A stretch of DNA of 55,754 nt from Candidatus Acidiferrales bacterium (lineage in GTDB: Bacteria; Acidobacteriota; Terriglobia; Acidiferrales; UBA7541). The translations under genes were made by a program, and so were the position numbers. Location: NCBI GenBank assembly GCA_030037315.1, contig JASHRM010000074.1, positions 1 through 55,754 of the forward strand, in the 5' to 3' direction. Positions 1 through 9,433 of this stretch are shown here, one piece after another. The notes beneath the pieces were generated by a model. It had not been told where the DNA came from and did no database searches. It was given only the letters and a program-made list of their open reading frames with translations. Positions within the stretch are counted from its first letter, which is position 1. Each line of letters starts with the position of its first letter.

Positions 1-69
1 AATTCGGCAAAGCTTGCTGTTACTTCTGCCAGTCGAACGCGCGACGGCACCGCCTAAAGATCGCGATGC

Positions 70-909
70 ATGGTTCACTCGCGCGCGATCCTTCGAATTG
101 TGATCCTGATTGCGCTTCTTTGGTCTGAGCCAGCGTTTTGTCAGAACCAGCAACAGCCAAGCGGCAGCGAAAGTTCCGAGGATCTGCAGAAAGCCACGCA
201 GAATCCGGTCGCCAGTCTGATCAGCGTACCCATCCAAAACAACGCAAACTTCGATGGCGGGGATTTCGGCCGCACTCAGGACGTCATCAACATCCAACCG
301 GTCATCCCGGTGCGCCTGAATGACAGCGTGATGCTGATAACGAGGATTATTCAGCCGTTGGTATGGCAGCCCTACATCAGCCAAAACACGGGCGGCGAAT
401 TTGGATTCGGCGACATGAATCCCACGTTTTTCCTATCTCCCGCGAAGCCGGGAAAGCTGATATGGGGCGTTGGGCCGGCCCTTGTGATTCCAACCGCAAC
501 GAATTCGATCTCAGGTCAGGGCAAGTTCAGCATCGGTCCGTCGGCGGTGGCGCTCGTGCAACCCGGCAAGTGGACGATCGGAGTTTTAGCGAACAATGTG
601 TGGTCCGTGGCCGGTGATTCGAGCCGTCCCGACGTGAACCAGCTACTCTTGCAATACTTCGTGAACTACAACCTTCCCAACGGTTGGTTTCTATCCATGT
701 CCCCGATTCTCACGGCGAATTGGGAAGCATCGAGCCCGAATCGATGGACCGTGCCCTTTGGCGGAGGGCTCGGCCGTATCATGCGGCTTGGTGCGCAACC
801 TGTGAACATGAGTGCGCAGTTTTACGCAAATCCGATTCGGCCGATTGAAACTCCCACATGGGGAGTGCGTGCACAGATTGCGTTTCTATTCCCGAAGAAA
901 TCCCAATAG
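70..909 (+). CDS. Outer-membrane beta-barrel protein, transporter-like (unknown substrate)
   Basis: A 279-residue protein with a Sec signal peptide (residues about 1-24: positive start, Leu/Ile-rich core, small residues and FCQ at the cleavage region). The mature part has alternating polar/hydrophobic strands with many Gly, Asn and aromatic residues and ends in a strand running to the C-terminus, as expected of a small outer-membrane barrel. It resembles proteins often annotated as neuromedin U or phenol-degradation-like barrels, but I see no diagnostic motif and no substrate can be inferred. The ATG at 70 has only a weak purine stretch upstream. It stands alone; the next gene is convergent. 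Low risk of being spurious because the signal peptide and barrel pattern agree. Confidence 0.72.
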   Translation: MVHSRAILRIVILIALLWSEPAFCQNQQQPSGSESSEDLQKATQNPVASLISVPIQNNANFDGGDFGRTQDVINIQPVIPVRLNDSVMLITRIIQPLVWQPYISQNTGGEFGFGDMNPTFFLSPAKPGKLIWGVGPALVIPTATNSISGQGKFSIGPSAVALVQPGKWTIGVLANNVWSVAGDSSRPDVNQLLLQYFVNYNLPNGWFLSMSPILTANWEASSPNRWTVPFGGGLGRIMRLGAQPVNMSAQFYANPIRPIETPTWGVRAQIAFLFPKKSQ

Positions 910-1004
910 GCACCATGCAAAAAGCGCCTGAGGTCCTGCTTGGCGGTTTTCCCTGTGACTGCTTTTGCTCACTCGGCATTTCCGAAAAGACCCCCGCACC
1001 GGCC

Positions 1005-1769
1005 TCACCCTCGATGGGCAACCGGGAGCGAGAGGAGCACACCAGATGCCATGACAACAAACACCAGGCTGAGCGCAATTGCCATCCATCTCGTTCGAAG
1101 GTCGTCGAATCCCGTGATAAGGCCTCCCAGAAAAAGAGCCGACGTGAAGAGCAGAACGGATAAAGTGTAGCTATCCCCGTTCGTGTTCGCTTTCTGCGCC
1201 TGGTTATGCTCCGTGCTTGCCTGCGCGTCAAGTTCAGATGCTTCTCGCTGCGCCTGAAGGCTGTACTGAGGCATTTCAAACGGAGTTGCGGGCGCTCCCT
1301 TATTTTGCAGGGGCTTGGTTGCAAGCCATGCCTCCATAGCAGGCCGAAATTCCGGACGCAACCGATCGTGAAGGAAATTCGCGAGCGGCATATTGTGCTC
1401 GCTCAGCGCACGGCAATATTCCACAAACATCGCGGCGTCGAGATTCCGCTGCAGATCTGCGGTCAGCGAATCCTGTGAAGATATTCGGGCAGCCTTAGTG
1501 TAGTCAGTGAGACGGAACGTCTGGATTCCATTCCACAAACCTGCTTGAAATCCACACCAGGCCGATCCCAAGGTTGCTAGCGCCATTAGGACCAAGGCCA
1601 CGAGGCGAGTCACCCGATCGTCACGGCGGTTACTATTCGCAACTTCGTCAGGGCGGGGAGGTGCCGCAGTTTCATCGGAAGAAGGCGATTCTCGGTCCGC
1701 GGGCGCAGCGTTCCTGCCGGTTCCAGCGCTCACTCCAACCAAAGCTGAAGCAGCGGTGCTGCTCGCCAT
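1005..1769 (-). CDS. Hypothetical membrane protein with three predicted TM segments
   Basis: About 254 residues from the ATG at 1769. The order is an Ala/Pro/Ser/Glu-rich N-terminal stretch (about 1-50), TM1 (about 55-77), a soluble Gln/Ala-rich helical region of about 100 residues, and a C-terminal pair of hydrophobic helices (about 195-245) separated by a short Asp/Arg loop. The topology recalls DUF4337-like membrane proteins, but I cannot assign a family. The reading frame continues upstream to a TTG at 1934; no SD favours either start, and I chose the ATG because the upstream part looks non-conserved. It is convergent with the barrel gene. Function unknown. Confidence 0.55.
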   Translation of the reverse strand: MASSTAASALVGVSAGTGRNAAPADRESPSSDETAAPPRPDEVANSNRRDDRVTRLVALVLMALATLGSAWCGFQAGLWNGIQTFRLTDYTKAARISSQDSLTADLQRNLDAAMFVEYCRALSEHNMPLANFLHDRLRPEFRPAMEAWLATKPLQNKGAPATPFEMPQYSLQAQREASELDAQASTEHNQAQKANTNGDSYTLSVLLFTSALFLGGLITGFDDLRTRWMAIALSLVFVVMASGVLLSLPVAHRG

Positions 1770-1991
1770 CGCCAATTCGCGCCGCTCTGCCCGGACCGTA
1801 CGCTCACGCACGAACCACGTGAAGATGGCGTCGAAAATTGATCGTTTCGCTCCAAACACGGCACATCGACTCCGCTCCGCCAACCGAATGAAGGTGTAAG
1901 TAAAGCCGAGCCTGCGCGGCACAAGAACTGGCAAAGCTCACAGGTCGCGGGAACCAAGTGGAACGAATCTAACTCTCACGCGCCGGTAGTT

Positions 1992-2007
1992 CTGGCAATT
2001 CTGCCAG
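1992..2007. promoter_or_regulatory. Perfect 6-bp-arm palindrome upstream of the DUF1254 gene
   Basis: CTGGCA-ATTC-TGCCAG is a perfect inverted repeat 105 bp upstream of the DUF1254 start. The 10-mer TTCTGCCAGT covering its right arm also occurs at 24-33, upstream of the barrel gene. It could be an operator half-site. The spacing between GG and GC is too short for a sigma-54 promoter. Functional role is inference. Confidence 0.25.
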
Positions 2008-2112
2008 TAGAGCGATCAATTTTAGAAACGCTAGTGTGCATGTGATCGCTTCCCTCCGATAACGACGCGATCGTCAGGCTTTCCGCAAAGCCAAGAGAAA
2101 CGGGAGATCATC

Positions 2113-3540
2113 ATGGCGACAACATCCAGAATTCCTGCGTCACCGGAGAAGTCGCCTGGCTCGTTTCTTGGCAGCTACGAATTTCAGCGAGGCTTCCCGA
2201 CCGAAGACACCGTCCAACGCGCATACGATCACGCCGATCTTTGCCGCGCGATCGAAGCGTACCGCTTCTTTTATCCCACAGTCTCAGGCGCAGCAATTTT
2301 CAAAGGCAACGCGAAAATCGGCATTGTCCCTAACAAGGTTTTTGGCACCCTCGATAGCAAGCCAATGCATGTAGGATTCACCCTGAACTCCGACACGCCA
2401 TACGCACCGCTCCTGATAGATCTTTCCGATGGTCCGATGGTTATCGAGTTGCCGCCAGGGCCGCTCATCTGCATTGCGATGGATGTGAACCAGCTCTGGA
2501 TCGCCGACCTGGGCCTTCCCGGACCGGCGGCAGGAAAGGGAGACAACGTGGTTTTCCTGCCTCCAGGCTACAAAGGCGATTCTCCGTCCGGGTGTCGCGT
2601 GGCGAACTCATCGTCGAACAAGATGCTCGTCGGTGTGCGCTCCCTTCCAGTGAACGGCGATGTTTCTCAAGCGGTCGAGCGGATCAAGACGATAAAGGTC
2701 CATCCTCTCAGGTCAGCGTCTGGTTGGCCGGAAACGAAGTGGCTCGATCTCACTCCGCTACCTCAAGACACGACGCCGCTTGCTTGGGAGAACAACCTGC
2801 AGTTCTGGCGCGAGCTTCATGAGGCGATGAATTCAGAGCCGCCGAACCCGCGCTTTCACAATATCTACGGCGAATTGGCGGCTCTTGGAATCGAGAAAGG
2901 TGAGCCCTTCAAACCGGACGAGCGGGTGACCGCAATTCTCGTGAGTGCTGCCAGAGCCGGCAATGCGCAGATGCGAGTCGAATCGTTCGCCGACCGGCGT
3001 CCTGATCGCATCGTTTGGCCCGATCGCACGTGGGAGTGGGCTGCTCTTCGATTTGAGGACGGCGACTTCAATACGGAAAACTACGCCGACCTATACGCTC
3101 GCGATAAATGGTTCTATCAAGCCATTGGTGCCTCGCTTGCCATGTTTCGGCGTGATGCCGGCGCAGGCTCGCTCTACTGGCTCGGCCTGCGCGACAACAA
3201 CGGTCTGAATCTTGACGGAGGGAAGACCTACAAGCTTGCGGTTCCTCTGCCCGTGCCGGGCAAGCTCTTTTGGTCGGTAACTGTCTACGACACCGATACG
3301 CGAAGCCAGGTCCAAACCGATCAAGGCAAGGCCGCGCTTCGCTCGATGTTCGAACTCAAAAACAAAACGGGATCGTCGTTGGATCTTTATTTCGGACCGA
3401 AAGCTCCTGCTGGTCGCGAGGGTGAGTGGATCAAGACGATTCCAGGAAAGGGGTGGTTCACGTATTTCCGCATTTACGGCCCGGAAAAATCGGCGTTCGA
3501 CGGTTCTTGGAAGCCCGGCGATTTCGAAGAGATCAAATAG
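2113..3540 (+). CDS. DUF1254/DUF1214 domain-containing protein
   Basis: A 475-residue protein matching the two-domain DUF1254 (about residues 45-180) plus DUF1214 (about 340-455) architecture. The C-terminal part shows the typical pattern of strands around YWLGLRDNNG, YKLAVPLPVPGKLFWSVTVYD and LYFGPKAP. The family is widespread in soil bacteria, is often found beside sulfatases and hydrolases, and has no established reaction. No signal peptide is visible, unlike many relatives that are exported. An SD (GGGAG) lies 8 bp before the ATG. The stop is 17 bp before the arylsulfatase start, so the two genes are almost certainly co-transcribed and probably share a substrate or process. Confidence 0.85.
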   Translation: MATTSRIPASPEKSPGSFLGSYEFQRGFPTEDTVQRAYDHADLCRAIEAYRFFYPTVSGAAIFKGNAKIGIVPNKVFGTLDSKPMHVGFTLNSDTPYAPLLIDLSDGPMVIELPPGPLICIAMDVNQLWIADLGLPGPAAGKGDNVVFLPPGYKGDSPSGCRVANSSSNKMLVGVRSLPVNGDVSQAVERIKTIKVHPLRSASGWPETKWLDLTPLPQDTTPLAWENNLQFWRELHEAMNSEPPNPRFHNIYGELAALGIEKGEPFKPDERVTAILVSAARAGNAQMRVESFADRRPDRIVWPDRTWEWAALRFEDGDFNTENYADLYARDKWFYQAIGASLAMFRRDAGAGSLYWLGLRDNNGLNLDGGKTYKLAVPLPVPGKLFWSVTVYDTDTRSQVQTDQGKAALRSMFELKNKTGSSLDLYFGPKAPAGREGEWIKTIPGKGWFTYFRIYGPEKSAFDGSWKPGDFEEIK

Positions 3541-3557
3541 CAACCCAGGAGGGCACC

Positions 3558-5933
3558 ATGGCGAACAGCAATGGCAAGATGAAATCCGCGAGCACGGAGA
3601 CGGCGCATAACAGCACTCCGAACATACTGCCGCGGCCAGATTTCCATTTTTCAGGAGAAGTTGGCCGCACATATTTGGATTCGGATCCGGCGCAATTTCC
3701 AAAACCGGTGCAAGCGCCTACAGGCGCGCCGAATATTCTGCTGATCCTGATCGATGACTGCGGTTTCGGTCAGTACAGTACTTTTGGAGGCGGCATTCCT
3801 TCGCCGACAATGGATCGGCTTGCTGCCGAAGGTCTGCGTTACAACTGCTTTCACACGACTGCACTTTGCAGCCCCACGCGCGCTTCCCTAATTACGGGCC
3901 GCAATCATCATTCCGCGGCGTTTGCGGGCATCACTGAGATGGCTACCGGTTACGACGGATACACGTGCATCCTGCCAAGAAGCTGCGGCACAGTGGGCGA
4001 GGTCCTCAGGCAGAACGGCTACATGACCGCGTGGATCGGGAAAAATCACAATACTCCCACCTGGGAAACCAGCGCGGCCGGGCCATTCGATCGTTGGGCC
4101 AATGGTCTGGGATTCGACTATTTCTACGGATTCAATGCGGGAGACATGAATCACTGGGATCCGATTCTCTACGAGAACCGGAACCTTGTCCCGTCGTCGA
4201 AGGACCCCCAATACCATCTGACCACCGATATCGCCGAGAAGGCCATCGCTTGGGTCCGCCAGGCAAAAAGCATTTCGCCCGACCGGCCATTTTTCCTCTA
4301 CGTTGCCACTGGGGCGACGCACGCCCCGCACCAGACGCCCAAGGAATGGATCGACAAATTCAAAGGCAAATTCGACCAGGGATGGGACAAGTATCGCGAA
4401 CAAGCCCTCGAACGCCAAAAGAAGCTCGGAGTTGTTCCGGCCGATACGAAACTAACCGTTCGTTCGAAAGGGCTTCCTGCGTGGGATTCCCTCAATGCGG
4501 AACAAAAGCGCCTTTACGCGCGAATGATGGAAGTGTTCGCAGGTTATGCCGCCCAGTGCGATTACGAATTGGGGCGAGTCGTCGACGCGGTGAAGCAGCT
4601 TCCCGACAGCGAGAATACCCTGATCATTTACATCGCGGGGGACAATGGGGCCAGCGCCGAAGGCGGACTCGAGGGTTCGCTTTGCGAGAACCTCTTCTTC
4701 AATGGCATCGCTGAAAAATGGCAGGACAACATCAAGGCGATCGACGAACTTGGCGGCCCGAAGCATTTTAACCATTTTCCTTCCGCGTGGGCCCACGCGA
4801 TGAATGCTCCTTTCCAGTGGACGAAACAGGTTGCGAGCCATTTCGGCGGTACTCGGAACCCAATGATCATTTCCTGGCCGGCGCGCATTAAAGACAAAGG
4901 CGGGCTGCGTTCGCAGTTTCTGCACACGATCGATATCGTGCCTACAATCTATGAACTGTGCGGCATCGCTGCGCCCGCGGAATTGAACGGCGTGCAGCAG
5001 AAGCCGATCGAAGGCGTCAGCTTTGCGTTCACATTTGACAATCCGAAGGCAGAGAGCAAGCGCAAGACGCAGTATTTCGAGCTGGGCTGCAATCGCGGGC
5101 TCTATCACGACGGTTGGATGGCCTCGTCGCCATCATTCGTACCCTGGGAGCCGACTCGCGGCCACTGGGACCCGGACAAAGCTCCGTGGGAACTTTACAA
5201 GGTGGATGAGGATTTTTCGCAGGCCAACGACGTAGCCAAGCAATATCCTGAAAAGCTGAGGCAACTTCAGGACCTGTGGTGGGTGGAAGCGTCAAAATAC
5301 AGCGTGCTTCCGCTCGATTGGCGCGGCACGATTCGGTTGAATGCCGAGGCAATGGGCCGTCCGAACCTGATGGCAGGCAGAACAACGATGGTTTATTACC
5401 CCGGAACGTTTGGACTTCCCGACGCCGCTTCGCCGCCAATGTGCAACAAGTCTTGGACGATTGCAGCTGAGATTGAAACCTTCGACGAAAAAGCCAGCGG
5501 AATGATCGTCACCCATGGCGGACTGGAAGGTGGCTACGGCCTTTATCTGCGCGACGGCAAGCCTACATTCGTCTACAACTATCTCTCGATCGACCGCCCT
5601 ACTTTGACGGCCAAGGACCCTTTGCCTAGGGGAAAAACTAAGCTTGTGGTCGATTTTGTCTACGATGGTGGCGGACTAGGAAAGGGCGGAAAGCTAACAA
5701 TGAACGCCAACGGCAAGACGATCGCCCAGGGCCGCTTGGAGCGCACGATCCCAATCCAATTCTCACTCGGCGAAGGACTGGATGTGGGATGCGACATCGG
5801 TTCACCGGTCGATTTCACCTACGAACTCCCGTTCGCATTTGCTGGAAAAATCGAAAACGTGCGGATCGAACTGAAATCTGAGGCTGCGGCGCCGCGGAAG
5901 GCGGCCGCGAAAGAGGCAAGCACCGCAGCGTGA
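3558..5933 (+). CDS. Arylsulfatase (type I sulfatase, cytosolic form)
   Basis: A 791-residue sulfatase of the alkaline phosphatase superfamily. It would hydrolyse sulfate esters using a formylglycine made from Cys104 in the signature C-S-P-T-R (followed by ASLITGR). Metal ligands are supplied by the early ILIDDCG segment and by the later AGDNG motif. The last 240 residues form a beta-rich C-terminal domain, as in long AtsA-type arylsulfatases. There is no signal peptide, so it should be cytoplasmic and would need imported sulfate esters. The frame is open upstream to 3426, but the ATG at 3558 has a strong AGGAGGG SD at 3547-3553. It lies 17 bp downstream of the DUF1254 gene. No maturase (FGE or anSME) gene lies in the window. 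Confidence 0.92.
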   Translation: MANSNGKMKSASTETAHNSTPNILPRPDFHFSGEVGRTYLDSDPAQFPKPVQAPTGAPNILLILIDDCGFGQYSTFGGGIPSPTMDRLAAEGLRYNCFHTTALCSPTRASLITGRNHHSAAFAGITEMATGYDGYTCILPRSCGTVGEVLRQNGYMTAWIGKNHNTPTWETSAAGPFDRWANGLGFDYFYGFNAGDMNHWDPILYENRNLVPSSKDPQYHLTTDIAEKAIAWVRQAKSISPDRPFFLYVATGATHAPHQTPKEWIDKFKGKFDQGWDKYREQALERQKKLGVVPADTKLTVRSKGLPAWDSLNAEQKRLYARMMEVFAGYAAQCDYELGRVVDAVKQLPDSENTLIIYIAGDNGASAEGGLEGSLCENLFFNGIAEKWQDNIKAIDELGGPKHFNHFPSAWAHAMNAPFQWTKQVASHFGGTRNPMIISWPARIKDKGGLRSQFLHTIDIVPTIYELCGIAAPAELNGVQQKPIEGVSFAFTFDNPKAESKRKTQYFELGCNRGLYHDGWMASSPSFVPWEPTRGHWDPDKAPWELYKVDEDFSQANDVAKQYPEKLRQLQDLWWVEASKYSVLPLDWRGTIRLNAEAMGRPNLMAGRTTMVYYPGTFGLPDAASPPMCNKSWTIAAEIETFDEKASGMIVTHGGLEGGYGLYLRDGKPTFVYNYLSIDRPTLTAKDPLPRGKTKLVVDFVYDGGGLGKGGKLTMNANGKTIAQGRLERTIPIQFSLGEGLDVGCDIGSPVDFTYELPFAFAGKIENVRIELKSEAAAPRKAAAKEASTAA

Positions 5934-6408
5934 AACGCGTTCCGCGGCAAAGCCAGTCTTGCGGGCGCGCGAACCGGAAAACGATCGTGCTCGGAAGGCT
6001 TCGGCTGCCGAATCTGAGTTCTCCCGCTTGGTACCGCAAGTGACAGACTGCGTGTAAGTGACCGTTCCGGAGTCTGTTTTTTCACGGGCCGCGCAGAGTG
6101 AGGCGCACAGAGCCAAAGCTACTATCAGTGTTAGCCGGCTTCTGGCTTTTGGAACCAAGCGGAGCCCGTATCAGTCAGATTCCAGGTGCCTTGGCCCCCG
6201 GAGGGTCGCCGCGGACCGACCGCAATATGCCTGCGGTCCTCGTTGCGCGGAACTTGCTAAATTTCGTAGGTCGACGGGAGCGATGGATGATTTGAGTGAC
6301 TACCAACGATTCAGTCTATTGGAAATGTGAGGCCTAACAGTTGCGGTACTCCCCCCAGCGGTGTTATGTGTAGGTTACGGTACGGCCGTCACGGGGAGGG
6401 TCAAGCTG
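5934..6408. other. 475-bp intergenic region without a supported gene
   Basis: Between the sulfatase stop and the kinase start I see no convincing gene. A minus-strand frame from 6158 begins with a signal-peptide-like stretch, but it soon becomes Arg/Ser-rich and runs antisense into the sulfatase, so it is not called. The region probably holds the promoter of the PAS kinase; no clear -35/-10 pair was recognised. Confidence 0.5.
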
Positions 6409-8664
6409 ATGGATCCCCTTCAAACCCCACCTGACCGCGACTCGGAAAAAGCGCACACTCAGACAAGCGCGCCTATTTTGGCTGAGGATAGGATTCATCT
6501 GGCCTTGGCGGCAAGCCAAACTGCCGGCTGGGACTGGGATCTGGAAACTGGTCGCGACAGCCGGTTTGGCGACCTGAAAACCATATTCGGAATTGACAGC
6601 CACTCCCACACAGCTCACATAGACGATTTACGGCGGAGCATCCATCCATCTGACATTGATGCGGCGACCGCGGCGATGGTGCACGCCCGAGACAACCGGG
6701 AAGGGTATTCAGCTGAGTTCCGCATCGTTTGGCCGAACGGAACTGTGAAATGGCTGAAAGCGGTCGGAAAATTCTATTACACGAGCGAAGGCCGGCCCTA
6801 TCGAATGGTGGGCGTGGCAGCGGATATTACGGAACGCAAGTTCGCCGAAGAGGCCGCGCGAAAAACTGAGGACAAATATCGCAGGATTATCGAAACCACG
6901 ATGGAGGGAATTACCGTCGTCGATTCAAACTTTCGAATCTCGTTCGTGAATCCTCGAATCTCCGAGATGCTCGGTTACTCGGTCGAGGAATTGTTGAGCA
7001 TGAACGTGGTCGATCTTCACTTCCCCCAGCACATCGATAAGAAAAAGGAAATCCTAAATCGACGGCGAAGAGGCGTCTCGGAGCGATACGACGATCTGAT
7101 GCGCCGGAAAGATGGATCCGAATTGTGGGTTCGTATTTCGGCAACTCCCATTCTGAACGATGCGGGGAAGTTCGATGGGGCCCTGGCTATGATCAGTGAC
7201 ATCACCGACCAGAAGCGAGCTCACGACGCGTTGCGCGAAAGCGAACGAGAACTAATCGAAGCCCAGCGCGTAGCCCAGGTTGGTAGCTGGCAGTGGGATC
7301 CCACGACCGATGTGATCATCGGGTCGCCGGAATGTTCCCGCATAGCAGGCCGAGATCCACGGCCATCGGCTGTGAACTTTAAAGATCTAGAGAGTCTCTA
7401 CACTCCCGAAAGTTGGGAGCGGCTGCAGAGCGCGGTCGCAAAGGGGCTGCAAGACGGAACACCATACGACTTTGAATTACAAATCGTGCGAGCAGACGGA
7501 GAGCCGAGGTGGATCCGCACGCGGGGCGAAGCATCACGTGGCCCCGACCGACGCGTCACGGGACTGCACGGCACCATACAGGACATCACGGAGCGAAAAC
7601 ACGCCGAGCGCACATTGCGCGAGAGCGAAGCGCGATTTCGCGATCTTTTTAGGAATGCGGGTGTGGGCATGGTCGTGCTTTCGCCGGACGGGCGCTATCT
7701 GGCTGCCAACGATACATTCTGCGACTACCTTGGATATACGGAAGAAGAACTCCGCCAGCTCACCGTGGAATACATCACCGAGCCGGAAGATTGGCCGTCG
7801 TTTTCCGACAAGATGGGGGAGGCCATTTCAACGGGAGCCAATTTCAAACGAATCGAGAAGCGTTGTCGGCACAAGAGCGGTCGCACGGTCCACACCGAAA
7901 GCAGCGCGTCATTAATTCGAAGTGCCAGCGGTGAGCCGCAATATTTCGTGGGCGAGGTCGTGGATGTCACGGAGCGGAAAGAAGCGGAAGAGTCGCTCGC
8001 CGATGCCAATCGCAGGATGATCGAAGCACAAGAGCAAGAGCGGGCGCGGATTGCCAGGGATCTGCACGATGACGTCAACCAGCGTCTTGCGATGCTCGCA
8101 ATCGAGCTCGATCAGCTGATCCAAGAGTCTCCGCAGATAGGGAACCTCCGCGAGCGGCTGGAGGAAATTTTCAAGCGAACACAAGACATCTCGATCGATA
8201 TTCAGTCGATCTCGCATCAATTGCACCCCGCGAAAATCGAGCAGCTTGGAATCGTTGCCGCCGTGCGAAGCTTCTGCAGTGAATCGGCGAAACGGCAAGG
8301 CGTCGAAGTTTTTTTCTCAAACGACGAAGTACCGGCTGATATTCCCAACGAGGTGTCGGTGTGCCTTTTCCGCGTGCTCCAAGAGGCGCTCCACAATGCA
8401 GTGAAGCATAGCGGCGCGCGGCATTTTGAAGTCAAACTCTACTGCACGCCAGATGGCATCGGGGTCAGAGTTTCAGATCATGGGGTCGGTTTCGATGTTG
8501 CCTCAGCCGGCATTTCCCCGGGACTGGGCCTCACAAGCATGCGCGAGCGCCTCCGATTAGTTCAGGGTTCGCTGGAAGTTCAGTCAAGTCTCAACGCCGG
8601 CACGACGATTGACGCGTGTGTGCCGATCCTCCGCGAAGTGAAGTCCAAAAGCGCCGCCAAGTAG
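6409..8664 (+). CDS. Multi-PAS sensor histidine kinase (HisKA_3/NarX-type), orphan
   Basis: A 751-residue kinase with four tandem PAS/PAC units (about residues 25-145, 150-275, 290-410, 415-535), each ending in the PAC-like DITER/DITDQ/DVTER boundary. These are followed by a HisKA_3 dimerisation and phospho-acceptor helix with His553 in ARDLHDD and a HATPase_c domain (N box QEALHNAVKHS, G boxes DHGVGFD and GLGLTSM). No membrane segment or signal peptide is visible, so the signal is probably cytosolic (redox, light or ligand through PAS). The start at 6409 has a GGGGAGGG SD; an upstream ATG at 6361 has none. Kinases of this class normally pair with a LuxR/NarL response regulator, and none is adjacent. 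Confidence 0.9.
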   Translation: MDPLQTPPDRDSEKAHTQTSAPILAEDRIHLALAASQTAGWDWDLETGRDSRFGDLKTIFGIDSHSHTAHIDDLRRSIHPSDIDAATAAMVHARDNREGYSAEFRIVWPNGTVKWLKAVGKFYYTSEGRPYRMVGVAADITERKFAEEAARKTEDKYRRIIETTMEGITVVDSNFRISFVNPRISEMLGYSVEELLSMNVVDLHFPQHIDKKKEILNRRRRGVSERYDDLMRRKDGSELWVRISATPILNDAGKFDGALAMISDITDQKRAHDALRESERELIEAQRVAQVGSWQWDPTTDVIIGSPECSRIAGRDPRPSAVNFKDLESLYTPESWERLQSAVAKGLQDGTPYDFELQIVRADGEPRWIRTRGEASRGPDRRVTGLHGTIQDITERKHAERTLRESEARFRDLFRNAGVGMVVLSPDGRYLAANDTFCDYLGYTEEELRQLTVEYITEPEDWPSFSDKMGEAISTGANFKRIEKRCRHKSGRTVHTESSASLIRSASGEPQYFVGEVVDVTERKEAEESLADANRRMIEAQEQERARIARDLHDDVNQRLAMLAIELDQLIQESPQIGNLRERLEEIFKRTQDISIDIQSISHQLHPAKIEQLGIVAAVRSFCSESAKRQGVEVFFSNDEVPADIPNEVSVCLFRVLQEALHNAVKHSGARHFEVKLYCTPDGIGVRVSDHGVGFDVASAGISPGLGLTSMRERLRLVQGSLEVQSSLNAGTTIDACVPILREVKSKSAAK

Positions 8665-8855
8665 AAGCCGCAAAACTGAAATCTGATTGCGACAGCATGC
8701 GGCGAATCAAACGGCCAGGGTGCCACCCTCCCGGACCGACGCTCGAGCAACCTCGGAACGCCCCGACAAAGGTTCCAAATTGCGAAGCCACGGGGCGCTG
8801 ATAATGGTAGGGTGAGACGCTCATTATGCTCACTGGCTGCTAAAGGTGGATACGT

Positions 8856-9266
8856 ATGCCTCTCGTACGAATCGATATGATTGAAGGCCGCAAGGCCGAC
8901 GAGATCAAGTCCCTGCTGGACGCCATCCATCGTTCGCTCGTCGCGGCTTTCAAGATTCCGCCGCGCGACCGCTACCAAATCGTTCACGAACATCCGGCCT
9001 CGCACTTCATTGTGGAAGACACCGGACTCGAGATTCCGCGGACGCGCAATTGCATCGTGATCCAAATTACAAGCAGGCCGCGGGGACGCGACCAGAAGAT
9101 AAGCTTCTACAAGCTGCTCTGCAGCGAGTTGGAGACGGCGTGCGGGTTGGCGCCGTCTGACGTCATGGTGTCAATGGTCACAAACTCGGACGAGGACTGG
9201 TCTTTTGGCAATGGCCGCGCGCAGTTCCTGACAGGCGAATTGGGTTCTGCACAGAGCCACTCATGA
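8856..9266 (+). CDS. Tautomerase family protein
   Basis: A 136-residue protein of the tautomerase superfamily (4-oxalocrotonate tautomerase fold, long form). The initiator Met is followed directly by Pro, which becomes the N-terminal catalytic general base Pro1 after Met removal. Conserved positions are the early DMIEGRK segment and the mid-chain VHEH turn. At 136 residues it is about twice the length of a 4-OT monomer, so it likely contains two beta-alpha-beta units in one chain. An AAAGGTGG SD precedes the ATG. The substrate is not evident and neighbouring genes give no pathway. Confidence 0.8.
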   Translation: MPLVRIDMIEGRKADEIKSLLDAIHRSLVAAFKIPPRDRYQIVHEHPASHFIVEDTGLEIPRTRNCIVIQITSRPRGRDQKISFYKLLCSELETACGLAPSDVMVSMVTNSDEDWSFGNGRAQFLTGELGSAQSHS

Positions 9267-9433
9267 CAATCAAAAGCGCGAAACCTCTCACAAAGTTTTG
9301 CGCGCCACGGCAATTGATAGATAATCCCGGCGCAGCCATTCGGTTGTACTCAAGAACGGCCACGTCGAATCCAGCGCGCAAAGACTCGGGCAGCACCGCG
9401 AGGCGAGTACCCAAATCGAAACGGAGATAGCTC

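Noticed and set aside
1992-2007. Sigma-54 promoter
   Set aside because: TGGCA and TGCCA resemble -24/-12 elements, but the distance between GG and GC is 2 bp short of the required spacing; a palindromic operator is the better reading.
5802-6158. Minus-strand frame with a signal-peptide-like start after the sulfatase
   Set aside because: The start resembles a signal peptide, but the rest is Arg/Ser-rich, has no recognisable fold, and runs antisense for 132 bp into the sulfatase C-terminus. No SD.
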